A stretch of 12,500 bases of DNA from Symbiodinium natans (taxonomy: Eukaryota > Sar > Dinophyceae > Suessiales > Symbiodiniaceae): the NCBI GenBank assembly GCA_905221605.1, contig CAJNDS010001300.1:10001-22500 (forward strand). Direction: 5' to 3'. Positions 6,946 through 12,194 of the stretch are shown piece by piece. Within the stretch, counting starts at the first letter, position 1. Each line of letters starts with the position of its first letter. The position numbers and the translations under genes are program-made. The notes beneath the pieces were generated by a model. That model was not told where the DNA came from. It saw only the letters and a program-made list of their open reading frames with translations, and searched no databases.

Positions 6946-6970
6946 TACCACACCAAGCCCGCGCCTGCAG

Positions 6971-6983
6971 GACCTGGAGGAGG
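6971..6983 (+). CDS. Possible 13-nt microexon with GC donor
   Basis: CGCGCCTGCAG|GACCTGGAGGAGG|GCAAGT gives an AG|G acceptor and a consensus-like GC donor, encoding DLEE plus one base. GC-AG introns are well documented in dinoflagellates. A 15-G run follows within the intron. The peptide is too short to support coding on its own. Confidence 0.25.
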
Positions 6984-6998
6984 GCAAGTGTTGGCCCC

Positions 6999-7013
6999 GG
7001 GGGGGGGGGGGGG
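6999..7013. repeat. G15 homopolymer
   Basis: Fifteen G preceded by CCCC, so a short foldback is also possible. Confidence 0.9.
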
Positions 7014-7020
7014 TGACTCG

Positions 7021-7290
7021 TTTTTGTTTTGTTTTGTTTTTTGGTTGCTGTTTTTTTTTTTGTTGGATTGGTTAGTTTGATGCTTCATGTCGCTGCAATT
7101 TTGAGCTTTCTTGTTTTTCTGGTTTGTTTTGGGTTTAGCGTTGAGGGTTCGCTGCTTTGCGTCTCTTTGAAGTCATCTGTTGTTCTTAGGGTCGGGTTTA
7201 GGGTACTTGGCTTCTGAAGGTATCTCAACTCCCGAGCCCGCTCGAGCCCGGAATCTGGAAACCCCAAACCCCTAAACGTCTTTGTTCTGA
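7021..7290. other. T-rich low-complexity stretch
   Basis: TGTTTTGTTTTGTTTTTT-type sequence grades into unique DNA with isolated GGGTTTAGCG and GGGTTTAGGG words. Open frames here reflect the T-richness. It is probably intron or spacer. Confidence 0.5.
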
Positions 7291-7385
7291 ATATGGATGT
7301 GGGGAGGTAGGTGCTTAAGATCTCTTTATAAGACCTTTTCAGGGATCCGAGTGTACCTGCTTCCCGAATTCTCTATGAAGAGCCA

Positions 7386-7480
7386 CGCAAAACCCAATAC
7401 GCTGCACAAACTCTACAAACCCCAAAAACCCATAAACCCTATAAACCCCATGAACCCTACAAAACTCTACAAACCCTGTG
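7386..7480. repeat. Degenerate AAACCC(A/C)TA repeat
   Basis: ACAAACTCTACAAACCCC, CATAAACCCTATAAACCCC and similar words with a period of 8-11 nt, related to but distinct from the telomere heptamer. It includes a TATAAACC-type sub-family. Confidence 0.7.
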
Positions 7481-7507
7481 GGAGGGTCTTCTGGAGTCCC
7501 GGAAAAT

Positions 7508-7660
7508 GCCCTAAAGCCCTAAAGCCCTACAGCCCTAAAGCCCCAAAGCCCTAAAGCCCTAAAAGCCCTAAAGCCCTAAAGCCCTAAAGCCTAAAGCCCT
7601 AAAGCCCTAAAGCCCTAAAGCCCTAAAGCCCTGAAGCCCTAAAGCCCTAAAGCCCTAACC
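7508..7660. repeat. Octamer variant array (CCCTAAAG)
   Basis: About eighteen units of GCCCTAAA, an 8-nt period instead of seven, with a few variants (CCCTACA, CCCCAAA, CCCTGAA). The extra G is present in almost every unit, so the array was amplified as an octamer and is not a decayed heptamer tract. It passes abruptly into CCCTAAA/CCCTGAA heptamers at 7656-7703. Confidence 0.9.
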
Positions 7661-7705
7661 CTAAACCCTGAACCCTAAACCCTAAACCCTAAACCCTGAA
7701 CCCTG
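7656..7705. repeat. Telomere-like tract, CCCTAAA/CCCTGAA
   Basis: Six to seven heptamers directly upstream of the next candidate exon. Confidence 0.9.
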
Positions 7706-7707
7706 AG

Positions 7708-7785
7708 GTCAAGCAAGCGGAAGCAGCGCGAGGCTGCCCCGGAGGGGGTGCCTCAGGCCCAGCCGCCCGCCCCAGAGGCGCTTGG
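7708..7785 (+). CDS. Candidate internal exon, basic then Pro/Ala-rich
   Basis: An ACCCTGAG|G acceptor made from the repeat and a CTTGG|GTTTAG donor also made from the repeat bracket 78 nt. The preferred frame reads SSKRKQREAAPEGVP and then QAQPPAPEALG; 20 of 25 codons end in G or C. The other two frames are open but have G+C-rich second positions, which is unusual for coding. CCCTAAA lies upstream and TTTAGGG downstream, a clear example of the window's exon-flanking pattern. Predicted phase is 1 in and 2 out. The peptide looks like a disordered linker. Confidence 0.5.
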
Positions 7786-7862
7786 GTTTAGGGTTTAGGG
7801 TTCAGGGTTGAGGGTTTTAGGGTTGAGGGTTTAGGGTTTCGGGTTGAGGGGGGTTGTAGGGC
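7786..7862. repeat. Telomere-like tract, TTTAGGG orientation
   Basis: Heptamers with TTGAGGG and TTTCGGG variants, starting at the predicted donor. Confidence 0.9.
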
Positions 7863-7947
7863 TTAGAGGGTTTTAGGTGTTTCGGGGGTCGGAGGGGTTC
7901 GCATCTTGGCCCAAGACACTTTCGCTCCCTGAGCGCGTTTCCCTTAG

Positions 7948-7968
7948 GCCCTCAAGCTAGGGCTCACG
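7948..7968 (+). CDS. Possible 21-nt microexon
   Basis: GCGTTTCCCTTAG|GCC and ACG|GTAGTT bracket seven codons, ALKLGLT. The splice-site words are good but the evidence is thin at this length. The surrounding sequence (7863-8050) shows nothing else. Confidence 0.2.
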
Positions 7969-8059
7969 GTAGTTTGAGACCCTTTCAGACGGGGTTGTTA
8001 TCACTGGGCTCCCACGTGCATTCCCGATCGACAAACATCAGCCTCCCCAAGCCAAGAAC

Positions 8060-8237
8060 CCTACACGAAGCCCTAAGCCCTAAGCCCCAAGCCCTAAACC
8101 CTAAATCCTACACCCCCAAACCCTAAACCCTACACCCTAAATCCTAAACCCCAAACCCTAAACCCCAAACCCTAAACCCTAAACCCGAAACCCTAAACCC
8201 TAAACCCTAAGCCCTAAACCCTAAACCCCAAACCCGA
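8060..8237. repeat. CCCTAAA tract, variant-rich
   Basis: Heptamers with CCCTACA, CCCCAAA, CCCTAAG and CCCGAAA variants. More diverged than the long clean tracts. Confidence 0.9.
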
Positions 8238-8259
8238 AGTGAATCCAATCCGCGGCCAG

Positions 8260-8316
8260 GTGCCGGCAGCGGCTGAGGTCCCAGAGGCCCCGGAGAAGGG
8301 GCGGGTGGGGACCTGA
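8260..8316 (+). CDS. Candidate exon, internal or terminal
   Basis: After CCGCGGCCAG| the frame reads VPAAAEVPEAPEKGR, then either a CGG|GTGGGG donor (45 nt, phase 0-0) or, read through, VGT and TGA. Most third positions are G or C. The composition (Pro, Ala, Glu) matches the exon at 7708. The start VP is shared with the candidate at 11986 (VPLGEADIEKK), a slight hint of related modules. CCCTAAA tracts lie on both sides. Confidence 0.35.
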   Translation: MPAAAEVPEAPEKGRVGT

Positions 8317-8440
8317 GACCCTAAACCCTAAACCCTAAACCCTAAACCCTAAACCCTAAACCCTAAACCCTAAACCCTAAACCCTAAACCCTAAACCCTA
8401 AACCCTGAACCCTGAACCCTGAACCCTAAACCCTAAATGC
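8317..8440. repeat. Telomere-like tract, CCCTAAA orientation
   Basis: About seventeen heptamers with a CCCTGAA cluster near the right end. Confidence 0.95.
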
Positions 8441-8527
8441 GAAACCCCCAAACCCTTGAGCCGGTAGTCTGGGGTTTACTGCTCTGTACATGGTTCTAGG
8501 ATGTTTGGAGTTGCCCGTTCCGAGCAG

Positions 8528-8561
8528 CCGGCTGGTCATGGCCTGGGCTTGCGGCCTGAGG
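8528..8561 (+). CDS. Possible short exon
   Basis: GTTGCCCGTTCCGAGCAG| and GAGG|GTCTCT bracket 34 nt. Two frames are open: RLVMAWACGLR (10 of 11 codons GC-ending) and PAGHGLGLRPE. CCCTAAA lies upstream and TTTAGGG downstream. The GTTTACTG(C/T)(A/T)CTGTA word just upstream (about 8475) also occurs near 2519. Confidence 0.25.
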
Positions 8562-8568
8562 GTCTCTT

Positions 8569-8622
8569 CGGGTTTGGGTTTAGGGTTTGGGGTTTAGGGT
8601 TTAGGGTTTAGGGTTTAGGGAA
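8569..8622. repeat. Telomere-like tract, TTTAGGG orientation
   Basis: About seven heptamers, with TTTGGGT and TTTGGGG variants at the left edge. It is followed by a C-rich degenerate block (8650-8735, CCCCTAAACCCC-like words), so orientation flips within the predicted intron. Confidence 0.9.
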
Positions 8623-8778
8623 ATGTGCGAGGGTTGAGGCTTATGGAGCTCCTAGGCCCCCCAAACCCCTAACCCCCCAAACGTGGACCCCCTAAACCCC
8701 TGAACCTCTAGACCCTTCCACCCCTAAGCCTTAGTCCCCAAACGGCCCAAGCCGCCCGAAACCCTGCGCTTCCCGAAG

Positions 8779-8833
8779 TGTCGGAGCCAGAAAAATGCTG
8801 CCAGGCTATGGGCGAGGCTGCCGCTAAGAAGAG
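8779..8833 (+). CDS. Candidate internal exon
   Basis: A T/C-containing acceptor (TGCGCTTCCCGAAG|) and an AAGAG|GTTGGG donor bracket 55 nt, read as SEPEKCCQAMGEAAAKK. The frame also stays open upstream to about 8740 (AQAARNPALPEV), so the start is uncertain. One other frame is open with similar third-position G+C. The donor is followed by GTTGGGGTTGGGG, a degenerate G-rich repeat. Predicted phase is 2 in and 2 out. Confidence 0.35.
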
Positions 8834-8902
8834 GTTGGGGTTGGGGATGGTTAGGGTCTTCTGGCAAGAGGTCTGGTGCGAACCCCGAAGAATCACGGGC
8901 CC

Positions 8903-8998
8903 AACCCTAAACCCTAAACCCTAAACCCTAAACCCTAAACCCTAAACCCTAAATCCCAAATCCTAAACCCCAAACCCCAAACCCTAAACCCTAAACTC
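8903..8998. repeat. Telomere-like tract, CCCTAAA orientation
   Basis: About thirteen heptamers, with CCCCAAA and CCCAAAT variants in the right half. It directly precedes a pyrimidine-rich acceptor region. Confidence 0.95.
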
Positions 8999-9034
8999 CC
9001 CCTCGCCTTCTACATATCTATATACCACGTGTAG

Positions 9035-9085
9035 ACCTTGAGGAGTTCCTAGGTTCTCTCCTCAAACACGTTCGAAAGATGACCC
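9035..9085 (+). CDS. Candidate internal exon, helical, single open frame
   Basis: A pyrimidine-rich run (CTCCCCCTCGCCTTCTAC) and TAG| form the acceptor; ACCC|GTAGCG is the likely donor. Only one frame is open: LEEFLGSLLKHVRKMT, preceded by two bases of a split codon. If the donor is not used, the frame continues RSDSG into the TTTAGGG tract. The peptide is amphipathic and helix-prone. CCCTAAA lies upstream and TTTAGGG downstream. Its 3' phase (one base) matches one frame of the next candidate at 9259, giving KMT-R-RQCERCLRMCE across the joint. That match has a one-in-three chance of being accidental. Confidence 0.5.
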
Positions 9086-9096
9086 GTAGCGATTCG

Positions 9097-9172
9097 GGCT
9101 TAGGGTTTAGGGTTTAGGGTTTAGGGTTTAGGGTTTAGGGTTTAGGGTTCAGGGTTTAGGGTTTAGGGTTTG
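9097..9172. repeat. Telomere-like tract, TTTAGGG orientation
   Basis: About ten heptamers with one TTCAGGG variant. Confidence 0.95.
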
Positions 9173-9258
9173 CTAGGATATTGTGTTTTTGCCGAACTTG
9201 TTCAGGGTTTATAAGGTTTTTGAGGGTTTTGTTCATGCTTGCTGGCGTTTCTCTCTAG

Positions 9259-9294
9259 GCCGACAGTGCGAGCGCTGCTTAAGAATGTGCGAGG
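9259..9294 (+). CDS. Possible short exon
   Basis: GCGTTTCTCTCTAG|G is a strong acceptor and GAGG|GTTAGG a repeat-like donor. Two frames are open: RQCERCLRMCE (8 of 11 codons GC-ending) and PTVRALLKNVR (6 of 11). The first agrees in phase with the preceding candidate exon. Confidence 0.35.
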
Positions 9295-9322
9295 GTTAGG
9301 TCAGGCATTTTGCTGCTGTTCC

Positions 9323-9349
9323 GGGGGGGGGGGGGGGGGGGGGGGGGGG
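9323..9349. repeat. G27 homopolymer flanked by CC
   Basis: Twenty-seven consecutive G, with CC on both sides. It directly abuts the tRNA-like element that reads away on the other strand, so on that strand it would be a C-run after the element's 3' end. Confidence 0.95.
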
Positions 9350-9364
9350 CCTCAGATTCTTAAT

Positions 9365-9436
9365 GCCTTCTTAGCTGGGATTCGAGTCAGCAACCTACGG
9401 CCCTACAGAGGACGCTGTAGCCACTAGCCTAAAGAA
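9365..9436 (-). other. tRNA-like / tRNA-derived SINE relic
   Basis: On the minus strand TAGGCTAGTGG resembles a Pol III A box and, 43 nt later, GACTCGAATCC resembles a B box; that spacing is what a tRNA without an intron would have. A GCTG/CAGC stem encloses the B box. TTCTTTAG and CTAAGAA could pair as a terminal stem, but offset by two to three bases from the canonical register, and no good anticodon stem forms. This fits a degenerate tRNA copy or a tRNA-derived SINE (such elements are known in dinoflagellates) better than a working tRNA. Confidence 0.35.
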
Positions 9437-9513
9437 TTCTTTCACATGTAGCTGCACCGTCGGATTGTGTAGAATCCCGTCATGTATGATAATGATATGG
9501 GCGCTGCTTGGGT

Positions 9514-9562
9514 AACCCTAAACCCTAAACCCTAAACCCTAACCCCTAAACCCTAAACCCCA
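9514..9562. repeat. Telomere-like tract, CCCTAAA orientation
   Basis: About six heptamers with one eight-base unit, between unique DNA on both sides. Confidence 0.95.
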
Positions 9563-9584
9563 TTACAGGCTAAGAGTCTGAGGG

Positions 9585-9835
9585 CTCGGAGCCTCAATTC
9601 GGCATTTTTTGCCGGGCGCCTGCTGTGTAAAGCCCCATGAGAAGCTTGGAATCTAAGGGGCTCAGATTCTTAGTTCGGTGGATTCTGTGCTTGGGGCTTA
9701 CAAGCAAAGCAAGCAAAGAATCTGTGGGGCTCAGGTTCTGAATTCGGGATTTTTCGGTTGGTGCCGGGATTCTGTGATTGGGGCTTGCTTGTGGCCGAGG
9801 CCTCATATTCTTAAACTGGGGGCTTGCTTCAAAAG
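9585..9835. repeat. Diverged direct repeat with GGCTCAGATTCTTA core
   Basis: Variants of GGCTCAGATTCTTA occur near 9659, 9727 and 9800, and a shorter one near 9590; a further copy lies at 9350 beside the tRNA-like element. They are commonly followed by ATTCGG, a T-run, GATTCTGTG and GGGGCTTGC. Unit spacing is about 68-73 nt. This appears to be a dispersed or tandem family unrelated to the telomere heptamer. The overlapping open frames are by-products of the repeat. Confidence 0.55.
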
Positions 9836-10100
9836 CCCTTCAAAAACATACTGGGTCAAGAATGTGCCCCCCCTAATTTCTGGCTCAAAATTCTCAAGTC
9901 AAAGGCACCCAGTTCGGGGCGGAGAAAAGGCCCAACGTGTAAGAAACTGCAGCCCTGCAAATTCTTGAGTAAGGTATTCCTTGCCGATACTCCCTCTGTA
10001 TGGGGTCTAGGGGTTGCTATGGCTTAAGTTTGAGAGGTTCATAGAGATTAGGGTTCAGGGCTGAGGTGGGTTCACCACGACAAAGTTCGGCCCTTGCCCC
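9836..10100. other. Unique stretch, no supported gene
   Basis: A mixed sequence with overlapping short open frames and no codon bias. The right part contains GGGGTCTAGGGGTTG and ATTAGGGTTCAGGG, which are decayed G-rich heptamers. No RNA gene is seen. Confidence 0.4.
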
Positions 10101-10116
10101 CCGCCTGAGCACTCTT

Positions 10117-10132
10117 GCAGGAAGAAGGAGAA
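10117..10132 (+). repeat. Left copy of 16-nt direct repeat with splice acceptor
   Basis: GCAGGAAGAAGGAGAA recurs exactly at 10199-10214, on the far side of a telomere-like tract. This copy has the proper pyrimidine tract (CCCTTGCCCCCCGCCTGAGCACTCTT) before its CAG. Splicing here would run into the tract and stop after KKENPKP, so this acceptor would give a truncated product. Confidence 0.75.
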
Positions 10133-10198
10133 CCCTAAACCCTGAACCCTAAACCCTAAACCCTAAACCCCAAACCCCAAACCCTAAACCCTAAACCC
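10133..10198. mobile_element. Telomere-like tract flanked by 16-nt direct repeats
   Basis: Sixty-six nt of CCCTAAA heptamers (with CCCTGAA and CCCCAAA variants) sit between two perfect copies of GCAGGAAGAAGGAGAA. Removing the tract and one copy gives an uninterrupted pyrimidine-tract acceptor joined to a Lys/Glu-rich exon. This is the arrangement left by insertion with target-site duplication, or by break repair with telomere-like filler. No transposase or internal gene is present. The alternative is local slippage in purine-rich DNA. Confidence 0.5.
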
Positions 10199-10202
10199 GC
10201 AG

Positions 10203-10269
10203 GAAGAAGGAGAAGAAGGAGAAGACCAAGAACAAGGAACAGGCGGCCTTCTTGGGGTCGGGGGTGTAG
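10203..10269 (+). CDS. Candidate exon, Lys-rich, terminal or internal
   Basis: After CCCGCAG| the frame reads KKEKKEKTKNKEQAAF and then LGSGV with TAG at its end. Twenty of 21 codons end in G or C, against very few in the alternative open frame. An internal donor (TTGGG|GTCGGG) is possible. The acceptor has no pyrimidine tract because a telomere-like tract now occupies that place; the original acceptor appears to be the duplicated copy 82 nt upstream. Its first 19 bases including GCAG are identical to those of the exon at 12164, so the two are probably paralogous. Lys/Glu runs are typical of disordered or coiled regions. Confidence 0.5.
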
Positions 10270-10274
10270 TGTCA

Positions 10275-10664
10275 CCCTAAACCCTAAACCCTAAACCCTA
10301 AACCCTAAACCCTAAACCCTAAACCCTAAACCCTAAACCCTAAACCCTAAACCCTAAACCCTAAACCCTAAACCCTAAACCCTAAACCCTAAACCCTAAA
10401 CCCCCTAAACCCTAAACCCTAACCCTAAACCCTAAACCCTAAACCCTACCCCTAAACCCTAAAAACCCTAAACCCTAAACCCTAAACCCTAAACCCTAAA
10501 CCCTAAACCCTAAACCCTAAACCCTAAACCCTAAACCCTAAACCCTAAACCCTAAACCCTAAACCCTAAACACTAAAACCCTAAACCCTAAACCCTAAAC
10601 CCTAAACCCTAAACCCTAAACCCTAAACCCTAAACCCTAAACCCTAAACCCTAAACCCTAAACG
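10275..10664. repeat. Longest telomere-like tract, CCCTAAA orientation
   Basis: About 55 heptamers over 390 nt, nearly perfect. Irregularities cluster in the middle (CCCCCTAAA, CCCTAACCC, CCCTACCCC, AAAAACCC) and at CACTAAAACCC near 10570, dividing it into three cleaner sub-tracts. Its homogeneity suggests recent addition or ongoing amplification. Unique DNA on both sides shows it is interstitial. Confidence 0.97.
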
Positions 10665-10803
10665 GTTTCGGGTTCAAGTTTAGGGCCTGAGGCTTGCACG
10701 TCCTGCGCGCACAGCCGGGTATAGGTGTATGTGGCGGGCACCGCCAAAAGCAAAACACAAATCTGGAACCCAATGCCCTAAACAGTGAACCCTACACGTC
10801 CAG
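10665..10803. other. Unique island, nothing firm
   Basis: It contains a GCGCGCACAG acceptor-like word followed ten bases later by GTGTAT, too short to judge. AAATCTGGAACCC (about 10760) closely matches AAATCTGGAATCC at 12119, downstream of another tract. Confidence 0.35.
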
Positions 10804-10850
10804 TGGAGCAGGCCCTAAGCCCTACCAGACCCGGCACCTACTATCATAGT
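10804..10850 (+). CDS. Candidate internal exon, single open frame to donor
   Basis: CCCTACACGTCCAG| and AGT|GTAGGG bracket 47 nt. Only one frame avoids a stop before the donor: EQALSPTRPGTYYHS, preceded by two bases of a split codon. Phase is 2 in and 0 out. The donor GTAGGG merges into degenerate TTTAGGG repeats (to about 10890). Without splicing, the frame continues into sequence with hydrophobic, T-rich codons (LLVGIFFLVLFLWALHSW near 11010), which I take to be intron. Confidence 0.4.
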
Positions 10851-11118
10851 GTAGGGTTGTGTGGGTTTCGGGCTTTAGGGTTTAGGGCTTTTGAGTTGAG
10901 GGTTGTTGGCCTGAATAAAAGGCGTTCGCTGAACGCTTGGCCGGGTCTGCTATGGCAACAGACAGCCCCTGAAAAGGTTCCAGGCAACTCTCGGGCTTGT
11001 GAGCCTCTGTTAGTGGGCATCTTCTTTCTGGTCCTTTTTCTTTGGGCTCTTCATTCATGGCTTGTTTGGATTTCTTGGGTTCAGGGTTCAGGGTCAGGGT
11101 TCAGGGTGTGGTTTTTAG
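10851..11118. other. Probable intron, unique with G-rich ends
   Basis: It begins GTAGGGTTGTGTGGG with TTTAGGG repeats and ends in GGGTTCAGGG repeats and GGTTTTTAG. The interior is pyrimidine-rich near 11020-11060. No separate gene is supported. Confidence 0.4.
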
Positions 11119-11172
11119 GAACAGCTGAAGCTTCTGAGAGATGAGCTAACGCGTGAGCTTGACGGATCCCGT
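11119..11172 (+). CDS. Candidate internal exon, coiled-coil-like, single open frame
   Basis: GTGGTTTTTAG|GAA is a good acceptor. Only one frame is open, EQLKLLRDELTRELDGSR, with heptad-like Leu spacing. Two donors overlap: CCC|GTGCAAG (GT, ending two bases earlier) and CGT|GCAAGT (GC, closer to consensus). With the GT donor the exon ends with one base of a codon, which is completed by the first two bases of the next candidate at 11554 (C+AG, Gln). Unlike most candidates its upstream repeat is G-rich. Family unknown. Confidence 0.55.
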
Positions 11173-11261
11173 GCAAGTGTCATAAGCCCTGTAAGCCTGT
11201 AACATCCGACCCCTTAAGCCCAAGAACCTCAACGTCAACCTTAACCCGTAAATCCTAAACC

Positions 11262-11490
11262 GTAAGCCGTAATCCGTAAACCCTAAACCCTAAATCCTAA
11301 ACCCTAAACCCTAAACCCTAAACCGTAAACCCTAAACCGTAAACCCTAAAGCGTAAACCCCAAACCCTAAACCCTAAACAAACCCTAAACCCTAAACCCT
11401 AAACCCTAAACCCTAAACCCTAAACCCTAAACCCTAAACCCTAAACCCTAAACCCTAAACCCTAAACCCTAAACCCTAAACCCTAAACCC
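11262..11490. repeat. Telomere-like tract, CCCTAAA with CCGTAAA variants
   Basis: The left part (11262-11360) is a mix of CCGTAAA, GCGTAAA and CCCTAAA, an unusual C-to-G variant class seen only here. The right part (about 11390-11488) is fourteen nearly perfect CCCTAAA units. Confidence 0.95.
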
Positions 11491-11553
11491 AATTTGCCTA
11501 ATCCCCTAATCCCTCAACCCTAAACCCTCCACCCATAAGTCAAACCCTTGCAG

Positions 11554-11625
11554 AGCAAGAGGTTGCAGCCACCCTTGCTCCTCCGCCGGTGGTTGAGCAG
11601 CCGCTGGAGCAGGCTTGGCTGGAAG
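11554..11625 (+). CDS. Candidate internal exon, Pro/Gln/Glu-rich
   Basis: GTCAAACCCTTGCAG| and GGAAG|GTGAAG bracket 72 nt. The preferred frame reads QEVAATLAPPPVVEQPLEQA then WLE, in phase with the preceding exon; if not spliced it ends EGEGVS and TAG. A second frame (SKRLQPPLLLRRWLSSRW) has higher third-position G+C (about 21 of 24 against 13 of 23) but a G-rich second position and four Trp, which is unlike protein. I favour the first frame but cannot prove it. Confidence 0.45.
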
Positions 11626-11894
11626 GTGAAGGGGTTTCTTAGAGGTACTTGGGTAGTATATTTCCTAAGAAGCCGCTAAACATATCATTTTTTTTGCTCG
11701 GGTTCCAAGTTCAGTATAGGTTTGGGGATTGAGTGAAGTGTTGGGGTTTTGGGGTCTAGCTAGGGTTTTGGGGTTTGGGGTTCATGGTTTTGAGGCAGGG
11801 TTTAGGGTCTTGAGGTTTATGGGTGAATTAACGAAGCTTTCGAGCCCTGTTCTGCGTCCAAACCTTCACAGCATCTGCGCCATACTGCAGCAGA
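11626..11894. other. Probable intron with G/T-rich middle
   Basis: It begins GTGAAGGGGTTTCTTAG. The middle (11700-11822) is rich in GGGGTTTTGGGG-type words, and the right end is unique up to the CCCTAAA tract. An open frame across it is repeat-derived. Confidence 0.4.
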
Positions 11895-11952
11895 CCCTAA
11901 ACCCTAAACCCTAAACCCCTAGACCCTGAACCCTAAACCCTAAACCCTTTAA
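11895..11952. repeat. Telomere-like tract, CCCTAAA orientation
   Basis: About seven heptamers with CCCTAGA and CCCTGAA variants, upstream of the next candidate exon's acceptor. Confidence 0.9.
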
Positions 11953-11985
11953 ACCTTAACAATCCCGAAGCTCCCTTCACCGCAG

Positions 11986-12055
11986 GTGCCTCTCGGCGAG
12001 GCAGATATCGAGAAGAAGCGGAGGACTGCCAGGGAGGATGCTTCTGGAGCCCCCT
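11986..12055 (+). CDS. Candidate exon running into a repeat tract
   Basis: CCCGAAGCTCCCTTCACCGCAG| is a strong acceptor. The frame reads VPLGEADIEKKRRTARED and then ASGAP, and its stop codon TAA is the first telomere-like heptamer. No GT donor is present near the end; a GC (GGA|GCCCCC) would be needed for an internal exon. Codons ending in G or C are 15 of 23. Another frame is also open (13 of 22). Either the tract truncated a longer exon, or this is a real last exon whose stop was supplied by the repeat. Confidence 0.45.
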
Positions 12056-12121
12056 AAACCCTAAACCCTAAACCCTAAACCCTAAACTCTAAACCCTAAA
12101 CCCTAAACCCTAAACCCTAAA
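12053..12121. repeat. Telomere-like tract, CCCTAAA orientation
   Basis: About ten heptamers with one CTCTAAA. The flanks TCTGGAGCCCCCTA and TCTGGAATCCCTA are similar, possibly a decayed target duplication like the perfect one around 10133-10198. Confidence 0.95.
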
Positions 12122-12163
12122 TCTGGAATCCCTAGTCCCCTAGCTGCCATGTCGCCTTGGCAG

Positions 12164-12194
12164 GAAGAAGGAGAAGAAAGACAAAGAGAAGAAG
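12164..12194 (+). CDS. Candidate internal exon, KKEKKDKEKK
   Basis: CCATGTCGCCTTGGCAG|G and AAGAAG|GTGGGG bracket 31 nt read as ten charged codons, 8 ending in G or C. The first 19 bases from GCAG match the exon at 10203, after which the two diverge (KKEKKD against KKEKKE). CCCTAAA lies upstream and TTTAGGG downstream. Phase is 1 in and 0 out. The frame choice rests on AAG use; two alternative Arg- or Glu-rich frames are open. Confidence 0.5.

Noticed and set aside
7029-7217. Hydrophobic 62-codon frame
   Set aside because: It is produced by TGTTTT-type low-complexity DNA, with no splice or codon support.
9239-9427. Frame with a poly-Gly run
   Set aside because: The glycines come from the 27-nt G homopolymer, and the rest runs antisense to the tRNA-like element.
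10275-10664. A true chromosome end
   Set aside because: Unique DNA and opposite-orientation tracts lie on both sides. The tract is interstitial unless the assembly is wrong.
11000-11060. Membrane protein segment (LLVGIFFLVLFLWALHSW)
   Set aside because: It lies in a T-rich stretch after a good GTAGGG donor. The hydrophobicity follows base composition, and an intron is more likely.
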